A stretch of DNA of 64,000 bases from Actinoplanes aureus (lineage in GTDB: Bacteria > Actinomycetota > Actinomycetes > Mycobacteriales > Micromonosporaceae), in the NCBI RefSeq assembly GCF_015704865.1, contig NZ_JADQTO010000002.1, positions 426,195 to 490,194 of the forward strand. The letters run 5' to 3'. The translations under genes were made by a program, and so were the position numbers. Below are positions 25,394 through 33,614 of this stretch, piece after piece. The first letter of the stretch is position 1. Each line of letters begins with the position of its first letter. Under the pieces are notes generated by a model. It saw only the letters and a program-made list of their open reading frames with translations, did no database searches and had not been told where the DNA came from.

Positions 25394-25515
25394 GTTGCGT
25401 TCAGATATCAGGCAACATGCTTGTTGCATCCGAGACGTAAATGCCCAGTTCAAAGGCAGTATTTCGTTGCAACGGCCTTGAAAGATAATGCAACGCCACG
25501 ACTCAACGCGTTGCA
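25394..25515. promoter_or_regulatory. Cluster of GTTGC/GCAAC half-sites between DUF4097 operon and regulator
   Basis: Repeated half-sites in the 225-nt divergent region: GTTGCG at 25394; GCAACA-N4-TGTTGC at 25412-25427; the palindrome CGTTGCAACG at 25465-25474; and TGCAACGC (25489-25496) paired with GCGTTGCA (25508-25515). This density of one motif in a divergent promoter indicates a multi-site operator, most simply for the adjacent regulator. Confidence 0.7.
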
Positions 25516-25571
25516 ATGGCTAGAGAGTGAACGCTATGCTGCGGTGGTCCAGCAAGGAGAAGGAGGCGGCG

Positions 25572-26288
25572 ATGCCGGGAGGCAGGCTCACTCAGCAGGA
25601 ACGCCAGCAGATCGCGTTGGGGCTGGCCGACGGGCTCGCCTACGCGGAGATCGCCAGGCGCATCGATCGGCCCACCTCGACGATCACGCGTGAGGTGATG
25701 CGCAACGGCGGGCCGACCGCCTACCGCGCCGACCTGGCCCACCACGCCACCGAGCGCCGCGCCCATCGGCGCAGGCAGTCCACGTCGCGGGGGTCACAGG
25801 CGCCCGCGCAGCCGCACGGGCGCGATACCGAAGCCGTGCGCGACTACGAGGACACCCTCGCCGCCGTCTTCATCCAATCGGGCTTGCCGAAGATGACGGC
25901 TCGGGTGCTCACCCGCCTCTACACCACCGACACGGGCACCGTCACCGCGTCCGAGCTCGTCCAGCACCTGCAGGTCAGCGCCGCGTCCATCTCCAAAGCG
26001 ATCACGTTGCTCGAGAGCCTGGGTCTCGTTCGCCGGGAACGCGACGAGCGCCGCCGCGAGCGTTACGTCGTCGACGACGACGTCTTCTACCAGTCGACGA
26101 TCGCCAGCGCCCGAGCCAACGCCCAGCTCGCGGAGACCGCACGGCAGGGCGTCAGCATCCTCGGCGCGGACACTCCGGCGGCGGTCCGCCTGGAGAGCAT
26201 CGCCCGCTTCGTCGAGTTCATCGGCGAGAGCATCGTCCGGGCCGCGGAGCAGGCACGCGAGATCCTCTACACGAAAGCCGAGCGGTAA
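25572..26288 (+). CDS. Fusion regulator: IS30-type HTH_38 plus MarR/GbsR-like winged helix
   Basis: 238 residues. The first ~60 residues match the helix-turn-helix found at the N-terminus of IS30-family transposases ('LTQQERQQIALGLADGLAYA', 'IARRIDRPTSTITREVMRNG'). After a basic linker (~70-95) comes a MarR/GbsR-like domain ('FIQSGLPKMTARVLTRLYTT', 'SASELVQHLQVS'-like segment, 'ITLLESLGLVRRERDERRR'). No transposase catalytic domain is present. ATG 25572 follows AGGAGAAGGAGG. A frame start at 25527 is less likely. Divergent from the DUF4097-ABC operon, it is the probable regulator. Confidence 0.8.
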   Translation: MPGGRLTQQERQQIALGLADGLAYAEIARRIDRPTSTITREVMRNGGPTAYRADLAHHATERRAHRRRQSTSRGSQAPAQPHGRDTEAVRDYEDTLAAVFIQSGLPKMTARVLTRLYTTDTGTVTASELVQHLQVSAASISKAITLLESLGLVRRERDERRRERYVVDDDVFYQSTIASARANAQLAETARQGVSILGADTPAAVRLESIARFVEFIGESIVRAAEQAREILYTKAER

Positions 26289-26292
26289 CGGC

Positions 26293-26967
26293 TCAGGCCT
26301 TGCAGTTGTGCTTCTTCTTCCACGCCGTCACGGCCGCGACCGGGCTCTTCTGGCCGCCCTTGCGCCACGAGGTGAGGTACTTCGCGGGCCAGACCACACC
26401 CCGCCGCACCTTCCAGTCGCCGGTCTTCTTGCACGGCGGCGAGATGCCGTAGTGCAGGTGGCAGACGCCGCTGGAGTTGCCGGTCTTGCCGAGCTTGCCG
26501 ATCACCTGACCGGCCTTCACCCGGACGCCCTTCTTGATGCCGGCCTGCACCTTGCTCAGGTGCGAGCCGTAGTAGCGAACCCCGTCGTCGCCCAGGATCG
26601 AGACGAACTTGCCGCCGTTGTTGGGACCGGCCGGCTTGCCGGGGACGTATCTGTCGACCCGGCTCACCTCGAGCACGACGCCGCTGGTCGTGGCGAGGAT
26701 CGGCTTGCCGCAGGCGGCGAAGATGTCGGTGGCCGGGTAGCCGGCGTGGGTCTTGTGGAACGAGACGTTCTTCGCGCGTACCGGAAAGACGTATCTGGGT
26801 TTGGCGGCGGCCGCAGCGAGCTCGAGGTCCGTGGGAGCCGGCACCGGGGCGGGCTGTTGCACGGATTGCGGCGCCGCGGGCGCCGCCGCAGGCTGCCCGT
26901 CGCTGCCGCAGCCGGCGAGGCATGCGGCGAAGACCATCAATGCCGACAGTCTGGTACGAAGTCGCAT
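26293..26967 (-). CDS. M23-type peptidase-fold lipoprotein
   Basis: 224 residues. Lipoprotein signal 'ALMVFAACLAGCGSDG' with lipobox LAGC, then a Pro/Ala/Gln-rich spacer. The M23 (LytM) fold is recognisable in 'HKTHAGYPATDIFAACG' (first metal His and Asp) and 'VCHLHYGISPP' (HxH). Both halves of the Zn site are therefore present, so it may be an active peptidoglycan endopeptidase anchored outside the membrane. The extra residues 'PCKKTGDWKVRRGVVWPAKY' are typical of actinomycete variants. It converges with the regulator gene, 4 nt away. Confidence 0.85.
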   Translation of the reverse strand: MRLRTRLSALMVFAACLAGCGSDGQPAAAPAAPQSVQQPAPVPAPTDLELAAAAAKPRYVFPVRAKNVSFHKTHAGYPATDIFAACGKPILATTSGVVLEVSRVDRYVPGKPAGPNNGGKFVSILGDDGVRYYGSHLSKVQAGIKKGVRVKAGQVIGKLGKTGNSSGVCHLHYGISPPCKKTGDWKVRRGVVWPAKYLTSWRKGGQKSPVAAVTAWKKKHNCKA

Positions 26968-27103
26968 CGCGCCACCTTAAGCGGAGAACAGGGCGCTGCG
27001 CTGTCCCGCCCTCACGCCGTAGCGGAGTCGTTACGACGAACCGGGTACGACTCGTCCTTTCGGTCGATCTTGGACCCGTCAATCGATCCGTACGCTCTTG
27101 ATC

Positions 27104-28804
27104 ATGCGAAAGTCTCGGATCGCCCCGGCGGCATCGATCCTTGTCGGCATCTCCGGGCTCGCCTTCGCGGTGAGCTCCGGCGTCGCCTCGGCTGACTCCC
27201 AGGCGCCCCTGGCGATCAGCTCGTTCGGTGACGTCGTCGTCGACGGGGTCCACAAGCGTGTCTTCATCAGCGATCCGGTAGCCGGAAAGGTCATCGCGAC
27301 CGACTACAGCGGTGCGGTGGTCGGTCAGCTGACCGGACTGGGGTGGGCAAACGGTCTCGCCTTGTCCAGCGACTCCAGCCAGCTCTACGTGGCAGCGGGG
27401 CAGGCCCACGCGATCGCCGTCGTGCCCACCGCGACCTTGGCCGATCCGAAGCTCTACCCGGTCGGTGACCGGAATCCGTATTCGGTCGCGCCGGCCGGTG
27501 GAAAACTGTGGTTCGGGTACGCGGAGGGGTCCGCCGGCGGCTTCGGGTCGGTGGATCCGGCCGACTCCACTGTGCACCTGCATCCTTCGGAGAAGGCCGA
27601 CGGTTTCGTCGACTCCGCACCGGTCGTCTTCTCCAGCCACGCGGCACCCGGCGTGCTGGTGGTGACGGCCGACGAGTCCACCAGCGGTGGCACCGCCACG
27701 GTGTATGACGTCTCGTCCGGGACCGAAGTCGTGACCGCTCGCAAGGTGGACCAGGGCAGTGCTATCGAGGAAACCGCCTTCACCGCGGACGGCGCACACC
27801 TGATCCGGGTCACCAGTGACGCCGAGTGGCAGGAGAGCGTCGCCGACCTGTCGACCACCGCGACCTACCCGGCGTTCGCCCGGGCCAACGGCGTCGACGT
27901 CGCCTCGGACGGGCGGGTCGCGATCTCGGTGGCGAACCAGACGACCGGCGACGACGTCTACGTTTTCCAGGGTGGCTCGACGACGGCCTCGCAGACGATT
28001 CGCCTGCCCGAGGCGGGTGGCGAGGCGCCGCCCGGCTCCGGCGGGCTGGCCTCCGACGGCATCCAGGACCGGGGAATCGCCTGGGAGCCGGGCGGCCCGC
28101 GCCTCTTCGCCGTCGCCAAGTACGACGGGGCCTTCCGACTCTGGGTACTGAACGGACCGACCACCCCGATCCAGCCCGTCCTGACCCTCACCGGGAACGG
28201 TTCGGTGCACGCCTACCGCGGCACGGCGTCCGTCATCGCACATCTGGGTGCCGGCGGCACCAATCGCACCGTGGAGATCTGGGCCGACCCGTTCGGCCCG
28301 GAGGTGAATCGGCTGGTCAAGAAGGGGACGGTCGACAGCAGGGGCAACCTCGTCGCCAGTTTCAAGCTGATCCGCAACACCACGTTCACCGCCAGGTTCA
28401 CCGGCGACGCCGAGTTCGCCGCCCGTTCCGTCACGTCAACCGTCTACACCAAGGTCACGGTCAACACGACTGTGGCGAAGCACTACAAGACCGGCAAGAT
28501 CGGATCGAGGAAGTACTTCTACTTCCACAAGACGGCGACCCCGAAGTTCACCACCACGATGACCGCGTTCCCGGGGCGCAAGCAGCGGCTGGTGGTCGAG
28601 TACTACGCGAAGGGCAAGTGGCGCGCCTGGAGCATGAAGGACGCCGCGCTCAGCTCCAGCGGCGTCTCCACCGTGAAGTTCTCCGGCAAGCACCCGCTCG
28701 ACGTCCGGTTCCGGGTGCGGGCCTCCTACATCAAGGGGATCACCGGCGACAGCGTCAACTGGACGATGCACGGCACGTGGCAGTACTTCACCTTCCGCAA
28801 GTAG
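27104..28804 (+). CDS. Secreted beta-propeller protein with Ig-like C-terminal region
   Basis: 566 residues. Signal peptide ('SILVGISGLAFAVSSGVASA', cut after ADS). Residues ~35-350 hold propeller-like repeats ('DGVHKRVFISDPVAGKVIAT', 'GLALSSDSSQLYVAAG', 'GVDVASDGRVAISVANQT'). From about 365 an Ig-like domain ('SVIAHLGAGGTNRTVEIWAD') and then a Lys/Tyr-rich region to the end. No catalytic residues seen. A TTG two codons upstream is possible. TACGCT at 27091-27096 ends 7 nt before the ATG, so the message may be leaderless. Confidence 0.8.
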   Translation: MRKSRIAPAASILVGISGLAFAVSSGVASADSQAPLAISSFGDVVVDGVHKRVFISDPVAGKVIATDYSGAVVGQLTGLGWANGLALSSDSSQLYVAAGQAHAIAVVPTATLADPKLYPVGDRNPYSVAPAGGKLWFGYAEGSAGGFGSVDPADSTVHLHPSEKADGFVDSAPVVFSSHAAPGVLVVTADESTSGGTATVYDVSSGTEVVTARKVDQGSAIEETAFTADGAHLIRVTSDAEWQESVADLSTTATYPAFARANGVDVASDGRVAISVANQTTGDDVYVFQGGSTTASQTIRLPEAGGEAPPGSGGLASDGIQDRGIAWEPGGPRLFAVAKYDGAFRLWVLNGPTTPIQPVLTLTGNGSVHAYRGTASVIAHLGAGGTNRTVEIWADPFGPEVNRLVKKGTVDSRGNLVASFKLIRNTTFTARFTGDAEFAARSVTSTVYTKVTVNTTVAKHYKTGKIGSRKYFYFHKTATPKFTTTMTAFPGRKQRLVVEYYAKGKWRAWSMKDAALSSSGVSTVKFSGKHPLDVRFRVRASYIKGITGDSVNWTMHGTWQYFTFRK

Positions 28805-28805
28805 C

Positions 28806-29903
28806 GAATAAGGGTTGCCGTCCGCGGCGTCGACACCCGTACGGCGACGTTCCGCGCCTGGCCGCCGACGTCGCGATGGTCTTCCAGGACCCGGACGCCC
28901 AGATCGTCATGGCGACGGGCCGGAGAACCTGTGCCTGCCGGCGGACGAGGTGCTGGTCCGTGCCGAGGAGGCGCTGCGCCGGGTCGGTCTGTGGGAACGC
29001 CGCCACGACGATCCGGACCACCTCTCCGGCGGTGGGCGGCAGCGGCTGGCGATCGCTTGCGAGCTGGCGTTGCCTACGCCGGTCCTGGTGCTCGACGGCC
29101 CGGCTAGAGCCACGCTCCTCGATCATGTCGAGCAGCTGGGCGAGCTGGGCGTGTGGCTTCCGGTCGCATCGCTGGCGGCGCTGCGCCTGCGTACCGCCGG
29201 GATCCGGCTGGATCCGCTGCCGCTGACCCCGGGTGAGCTGGCCACCGCGCTGTACGCGGTGCCCGATCTGCCGGCATTGCGGTCCGGCGCCGGCGAGCAG
29301 GACGCGGGCCATGTGGAAGAAGCGATCCGGGTACGGGAGCTGACCGTCCACCGCGGATCGAAGCCCGTCCTACGAGACGTCTCCCTCACCATCGGCCTAG
29401 GCGAGTTCGTCGCGGTGGTCGGTCCCAACGGCGCCGGCAAGACCACCCTGGCGCAGGCGATCGCCGGCGTCAGCACCACCCGGCGGGGCGCGATCACGGC
29501 CGGCCGGGTCGGCTTCGTCTTCCAGACCCGGAGCACCAGTTCATCACCGGCCGCGTCGAGGACGAGCTGGCCTACGGCCTGCGGGTACGCCGGGTGCCGC
29601 CGGCCGAGATCGCGGCCCGCGTCGACGACCTGCTCGACCGTCTGGACCTGCGTGAACTCCGGGACGTGCACCCGTTCCTGCTCTCCGGCGGGCAGAAGCG
29701 CCGGCTGTCCGTCGGCACCGCGCTGGTGACCCGGCCCCGGGTCCTGGTGCTGGACGAGCCGACGTTCGGCCAGGACCGGGAACGCGCCGCCGAACTGCTC
29801 GACCTGCTGGCCCGGCATGCTGGCGAACCATCCCGGGTGGCGAGGGCTGACCCGCCTCGCCGATCTGCCCGGACAGGTGCGCCCGGTGGAGTCGGCGCCG
29901 TGA
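28806..29903 (+). pseudogene. Decayed double-ATPase subunit of an ECF transporter (YkoD/EcfA type)
   Basis: Remnants of two fused ABC ATPase domains. Domain 1 lacks Walker A; 'DVAMVFQDPDAQIVMA' (Q-loop) is followed by a frame change near 28915 and 'GPENLCLPADEVLVRAEEAL', 'DHLSGGGRQRLAIACELALP'. Domain 2 has 'VGPNGAGKTTLAQAIAG', then breaks at about 29526 (FQ followed by PEHQFITGRVEDELAYGL in another frame, as if one base is missing), continues through 'LLSGGQKRRLSVGTALV' and 'VLVLDEPTFGQD', and breaks again near 29820. The original stop overlaps the EcfT start (29900-29903). At least three frame changes plus loss of the 5' end make this a pseudogene unless the sequence itself has errors. Confidence 0.75.
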
Positions 29904-30688
29904 CGGATTCGGTGTTCGCGCTGCGCTCGTACAACCCGGTGGTTAAGGTTCTCGCGCCGATACCGGTCATGGTCGTGGTGATCGGCTCGCGGGACCTGTG
30001 GACACCGGCCCTGTTCGCCGCCACCGCGATGATCATGTTGCTGGCCGGCGGCCGGCTGACCGGCCGCACGCTGGCCTGGGTCCTGATCGGCCCGCTCGTA
30101 CTGCTGGCGGTGATGACCGTGTCGTTCGGCGTCTGGACCGATCCGGCGCGGGTCGGCGACACCACCCGGCTGCTCGACGCCGGCCCGTTCACGCTCTGGT
30201 CCGGTGCGCTGACCACCGGGCTGGCGACCGGCCTGCGTGTGGTGTCCCTGATGCTCTTTGCGCTGGTCGCGGGCCTGACCACGGATGGCAACGATCTGGT
30301 CCGCTCGATGATCGCGCACCTGCGGATGCCGTACCGGATCGGGTACGCGGGGTTCGCGGCGATGCGGTTCGTCCCGCGGTTCCACAGCGGCCTGGAGGTC
30401 ATCCGCCTGGCTCACCGGGTGCGCGGCGTCGACGGCGGCCGTGGACCACTGGCCACCGTGCGCCGCTACGGGGGATACACGGTGCCGTTGCTGGCCGTGG
30501 CGATCCGGCACGGCGACCGGGTCTCGCTGGCGATGGAGGCCCGCGGGTTCGGCGCCTACCGGACCCGTACCGAACGGCTCCGCGTTCCGCTCCGCGTCCG
30601 CGACGCCGTCCTGGTCGTCTGGCTGCTCGCGCTCTGCTACCTCGTCCCGAACGTCTGCGTCCCCTACCTGTATGGAGCCCTTGGATGA
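29900..30688 (+). CDS. ECF transporter T component (EcfT/YkoC type)
   Basis: 262 residues with about five membrane helices ('LAPIPVMVVVIGSRDLWTPA', 'LAWVLIGPLVLLAVMTVSFG', 'VVSLMLFALVAGLTTDGNDL') and the coupling region 'LAMEARGFGAYRTRTERLR' that contains the Ala-Arg-Gly motif used to contact the ATPases. The frame is intact. It starts with a GTG overlapping the decayed ATPase's stop. The continuous frame from 29594 (ATPase fragment into EcfT) is an artefact of a frame change. Whether it can still work depends on another EcfA pair elsewhere. Confidence 0.82.
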   Translation: MTDSVFALRSYNPVVKVLAPIPVMVVVIGSRDLWTPALFAATAMIMLLAGGRLTGRTLAWVLIGPLVLLAVMTVSFGVWTDPARVGDTTRLLDAGPFTLWSGALTTGLATGLRVVSLMLFALVAGLTTDGNDLVRSMIAHLRMPYRIGYAGFAAMRFVPRFHSGLEVIRLAHRVRGVDGGRGPLATVRRYGGYTVPLLAVAIRHGDRVSLAMEARGFGAYRTRTERLRVPLRVRDAVLVVWLLALCYLVPNVCVPYLYGALG

Positions 30689-30897
30689 GACTTTCCACCC
30701 GCTTCCTCATGGCCTGCGCGGCCATCGGTGTACTGCTGCTGCCCGCGAACTTCGTGGCCGCCGCCATCGCGTCCGCGGTTCCGCTGGCGTACGCCGCCAT
30801 GCTCGGTGTCTGGCTGATCGGGCCGGTGGCCGCGACCGGTGTCGCCCGCGGCATCGCCCCGGCCCGGCGCCCGGTGACCGCCCCGCCGGCGGCCTGA
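30685..30897 (+). CDS. Short membrane protein, probably truncated ECF S component
   Basis: 70 residues, coupled to EcfT by ATGA. Two hydrophobic stretches ('FLMACAAIGVLLLPANFVAA', 'AYAAMLGVWLIGPVAATGVA') resemble the first two helices of vitamin ECF substrate-binding subunits, but the usual six helices are absent; the protein ends in 'APARRPVTAPPAA'. Its position after an ECF ATPase and T component is where the S component sits in YkoEDC-type operons, so truncation is the likely reading. A stand-alone small membrane protein is the alternative. Confidence 0.5.
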   Translation: MRLSTRFLMACAAIGVLLLPANFVAAAIASAVPLAYAAMLGVWLIGPVAATGVARGIAPARRPVTAPPAA

Positions 30898-31314
30898 TCA
30901 CGGCGCGGCCCGGACACTCGCCACCGGAGCCGGCGTGGGCGCCGACGTCCGGGCGAGGAGGAAGGCACCGGCACAGAGCACCAGCGTCCCGATGATCGCC
31001 ACGATGACCACGAGGATCGGCCAGAGTCTCCGCTGCCGGGGCGGAGGCGGCAGGAACTGAGGCCGAGCCGCGGCCGGAGCGGCCGGCCCGGCCTCTTCGG
31101 CGGCGGCCCGGGCGATGACCTCCGGGTCGCCGAGCCGATCGAGGATCTCGCGGACCTGCGCCTCATTCTCGTCCAGCAATTCGGCGCGGCCCGCCGCGAT
31201 GTGCTCGGTCAGGTCGCGGATGAGTTCGTCGCGCCGCTCCGGCGGCAGGCCGGCCGTCGCCCATGACACTCGGGTCAGGTACTCCGCGACTAGCGAGTCG
31301 TTGCTTTTGATCAT
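30898..31314 (-). CDS. HAAS-type membrane signalling protein
   Basis: 138 residues. The N-terminal ~70 residues form the helical HAAS-type domain ('AEYLTRVSWATAGLPPERRD', 'LIRDLTEHIAAGRAELLDEN', 'ILDRLGDPEVIARAA'), followed by a Pro-rich linker and one membrane helix (about 97-119, 'WPILVVIVAIIGTLVLCAGA'). Proteins of this design pair with PadR regulators; its start overlaps the PadR stop (31311-31314). It may hold the regulator at the membrane or transmit envelope state; that role is inference. Confidence 0.78.
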   Translation of the reverse strand: MIKSNDSLVAEYLTRVSWATAGLPPERRDELIRDLTEHIAAGRAELLDENEAQVREILDRLGDPEVIARAAAEEAGPAAPAAARPQFLPPPPRQRRLWPILVVIVAIIGTLVLCAGAFLLARTSAPTPAPVASVRAAP

Positions 31315-31649
31315 CTCTGCTCCGTCCCCAAGATCCGGTCAACCCCGGAGCGGAAGGTCGTCCACTGCACGCGGAACTGGTCGAGGGCCAGTCGGCCGGT
31401 GGGTGTCAGCGTGTAATAGCGGCGCGGCGGGCCGCTCGATGACTCCCGCCAGCCGCTGGCGATCCGCCCGGCGCGGCGTAGCCGGGATAGCAGCGGGTAC
31501 ATGGCGCCCTCGCTGGTGGTCAGCCGCAACTCGTCGCTGACCGTGCGGACCAGCTCCAGGCTGTACATCTCCTGTTTGTCGAGCAGGGCAAGCACGCAGT
31601 ACTCCAGGGTTCCCCGCAGCAGGGCGGTGGTGGACGGCTCCTCACTCAC
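31311..31649 (-). CDS. PadR family regulator (short form)
   Basis: 112 residues, essentially the winged helix alone: 'LRGTLEYCVLALLDKQEMYS', 'TSEGAMYPLLSRLRRAGRIA', 'PPRRYYTLTPTGRLALDQF'. GTG start. A much longer frame upstream runs antisense through the 31725 gene and is rejected. Translationally coupled to the HAAS gene. Palindromes between it and the divergent gene at 31725 are candidate operators. Confidence 0.88.
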   Translation of the reverse strand: MSEEPSTTALLRGTLEYCVLALLDKQEMYSLELVRTVSDELRLTTSEGAMYPLLSRLRRAGRIASGWRESSSGPPRRYYTLTPTGRLALDQFRVQWTTFRSGVDRILGTEQR

Positions 31650-31661
31650 GTACCCACAGTA

Positions 31662-31721
31662 CCTTGCCACGCAAGGGTCAGGTGGGACCTGACAAACCCC
31701 AATCGTCAGGCGTAACCTGAC
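31662..31721. promoter_or_regulatory. Three adjacent palindromes in the PadR/31725 divergent promoter
   Basis: CCTTGC-N3-GCAAGG at 31662-31676; GTCAGGT-GGG-ACCTGAC at 31677-31693; and GTCAGGC-GTA-ACCTGAC at 31705-31721. The last two share one 7-3-7 design, 28 bp start to start. The third contains TAACCT (31713-31718), a -10 element ending 6 nt before ATG 31725, implying leaderless transcription under operator control. Confidence 0.75.
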
Positions 31722-31724
31722 GCC

Positions 31725-32621
31725 ATGTCGAACCGTGACGATGTGTGGACCCAGATCGACGCCGATTCCCCCTACACCGACGACGCCCGTGCGCTCGTCG
31801 TGCTGGCGACGATCGCTCGTGAACTCTCCGACTCGGCCCGGGCCCTCGTCGCCGCGAACGGCCGGCCCGAGCCGACCCTGGTGCGGGAGGCGGCCCGCGT
31901 GGTCGCCAACGCTGAACGGCTGTTGGCCGCGTCGGTCGTCACCTGCCGAGCCGCCGGAAATTCGTGGAAGGACATCGGCGACTCGCTCGGTGTCACCAAG
32001 CAGACGGCGCAGGGCCGCTTCACCTCGGCCGTGGAGCAGTGGGAGGACGCGCTCGCCAAGCCGGAGGCGATCGACGAGTCCGGGCGCCGCTACTCCCGGC
32101 TCCCGCACGGCGCGGTCTTCACCGCGGCGGTCGCCGCCGAGCTCGACGGCTGGGCCGTCCGGCATCGCGAGGCACACCAGTTCGTGCCCCGGGACAACCC
32201 GAACTCGCCGCTCTCGGCCGGCCTGCGGCGGATGGGGCCGTTCGAGGAGCAGCTCGACATCAGCAGCCGGCGCCGGCGCCTGCTCGAGGACCACATCTTC
32301 CCCGCCGCCCAGCTCGCGCCGCTCTACGACCGGGAAGCCGTGCTGCACGAGCGGCTCGCCGACGCCGGCGTCGACCCGGCCGCCAACCGCGCGGCCGCGG
32401 ACAAGGCCCGGGCCCGGGCCGAGGAGTGCCGGGAGCACCTGGCCAAGACGTACCCGCCGTTGACGATCGACACCCCGAGCGGACCGCGCATCGCCGCCAC
32501 CTGGGAGGCGAGCGTCGGCAAGTACCGGTGCCCGGTGTGCCCGGCTCTGAACGGCACCACGGCCGCGGCCATCAAGCACGCGGAGACGGGCCACGAGCTC
32601 CCGGTGCCGCCGGGTCTCTGA
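31725..32621 (+). CDS. Helix-turn-helix protein with C-terminal CxxC...H...H motif
   Basis: 298 residues, no family named. An HTH-like segment appears at about 80-105 ('SWKDIGDSLGVTKQTAQGRF'), as in sigma-factor or resolvase-type DNA-binding helices. The middle is helical and charged ('ISSRRRRLLEDHIFPAAQLA', 'ANRAAADKARARAEECREHL'). The C-terminal 'YRCPVCPALNGTTAAAIKHA' ... 'TGHEL' has the CxxC-x-H-x-H spacing of a small zinc finger. It could itself bind the palindromes at its own promoter. Likely leaderless. Confidence 0.75.
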   Translation: MSNRDDVWTQIDADSPYTDDARALVVLATIARELSDSARALVAANGRPEPTLVREAARVVANAERLLAASVVTCRAAGNSWKDIGDSLGVTKQTAQGRFTSAVEQWEDALAKPEAIDESGRRYSRLPHGAVFTAAVAAELDGWAVRHREAHQFVPRDNPNSPLSAGLRRMGPFEEQLDISSRRRRLLEDHIFPAAQLAPLYDREAVLHERLADAGVDPAANRAAADKARARAEECREHLAKTYPPLTIDTPSGPRIAATWEASVGKYRCPVCPALNGTTAAAIKHAETGHELPVPPGL

Positions 32622-32640
32622 TCGCCGAAAGCGCTAGTGG

Positions 32641-32673
32641 ACGAGCCCGTTGCGTAGAACGCAACGGGCTCGT
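32641..32673 (+). terminator. Hairpin terminator after the HTH/zinc-finger gene
   Basis: 15-bp stem (ACGAGCCCGTTGCGT with its complement) and a 3-nt loop, 20 nt after the stop. Confidence 0.88.
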
Positions 32674-32758
32674 TGCATCCTCCGTTCGGCTGAGGTCGCG
32701 TCGGAACGGTACCGTCCTATACTTCGATGATCTTCCCCACGAGTCCCTGGGACAGGCC

Positions 32759-33499
32759 ATGATTTCCGTACGTACCCGGTTCCTTGCTGCCCTGATCGCC
32801 CTGGCGCCCGCCGCTGGGCTGCTGGTCGCCTCGCCCGCTCAGGCCGCAGGCACCTCGATCAAGGTGAAGTCGGTATCGGTGAGCACCTCCACCGTCGTGC
32901 TCGGTGCCGGCACCGGCTGCAAGAAGATCACGTTCAAGGCGAAGCTGAACAAGGCAATGCCGAAAACCTCCTCAAAGCTCGGCCTGGTCGGCATCGATCT
33001 GTACGGCCCCGGCAACAAGGTTGTCGGCGGCGCCATGTTGAAGCGTGTCGGCTCGACCACGACCTACAAGGGCGGCCTGGAGCTCTGCAGCGACGGCGCC
33101 CTGGGTAAGTACCGGGCGGAGACCTACGGCATCATCCTCACGAAGGACTTCGAGATCACGGCCACCACCAACAAGATCAAGAAGTACCTCTTCCTGAAGC
33201 GGCCCTCGAAGCTCACCTTGGACGCCTCGCCGGAGCCGGTGGTCAAGGGCCAGACGCTCACCGCCACGGGCGCCCTGGCCATCGACGGCAAGGCCCTGGC
33301 CAACGCCAAGGTGAAGATCTACTTCAAGGCGAAGGGCGCGAGCTCCTACAAGTTCAAGGGCACGGCCGTCACTGACGCCGCCGGTAGCTACACCAAGCAG
33401 TTCACCGCGACCAAGAACGGCACCTGGAAGGCCGTCTTCGCCGGTAGCAACAGCCGCGACAAGGCCGCGGCCGTCGACGTGATCAAGGTGAAGAAGTAG
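32759..33499 (+). CDS. Secreted Lys-rich Ig-like protein
   Basis: 246 residues. Signal peptide ('FLAALIALAPAAGLLVASPA', cut after AQA). The mature protein is rich in Lys and Thr and carries an Ig-like/Big module at about 155-240 ('KLTLDASPEPVVKGQTLTAT', 'VTDAAGSYTKQFTATKNGTW'), with two Cys in the N-terminal half that could pair ('GTGCKKIT', 'LELCSDG'). TATACT at 32718-32723 is a good -10. A secreted structural protein is the most one can say. It resembles the C-terminal part of the 27104 protein in composition. Confidence 0.8.
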   Translation: MISVRTRFLAALIALAPAAGLLVASPAQAAGTSIKVKSVSVSTSTVVLGAGTGCKKITFKAKLNKAMPKTSSKLGLVGIDLYGPGNKVVGGAMLKRVGSTTTYKGGLELCSDGALGKYRAETYGIILTKDFEITATTNKIKKYLFLKRPSKLTLDASPEPVVKGQTLTATGALAIDGKALANAKVKIYFKAKGASSYKFKGTAVTDAAGSYTKQFTATKNGTWKAVFAGSNSRDKAAAVDVIKVKK

Positions 33500-33614
33500 G
33501 GCTCAACCCCTGGCCTTCGATGCGGGTCTGGACACCGCTGCCTTCCCATGAGGATCATGAACGAAGACAGCGGTGTCGTGCCAGGTCCCGAAGCATCAGG
33601 AAGGACGAGCCGAC

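Noticed and set aside
29594..30688. A single 364-codon protein joining an ATPase fragment to EcfT
   Set aside because: The join comes from a frame change; the ATPase's own stop and the EcfT GTG overlap at 29900, as expected for separate genes.
31311..32594. A 427-residue minus-strand protein containing the PadR domain at its end
   Set aside because: The upstream 315 residues are antisense to the 31725 gene; a GTG at 31649 starts the PadR domain exactly.
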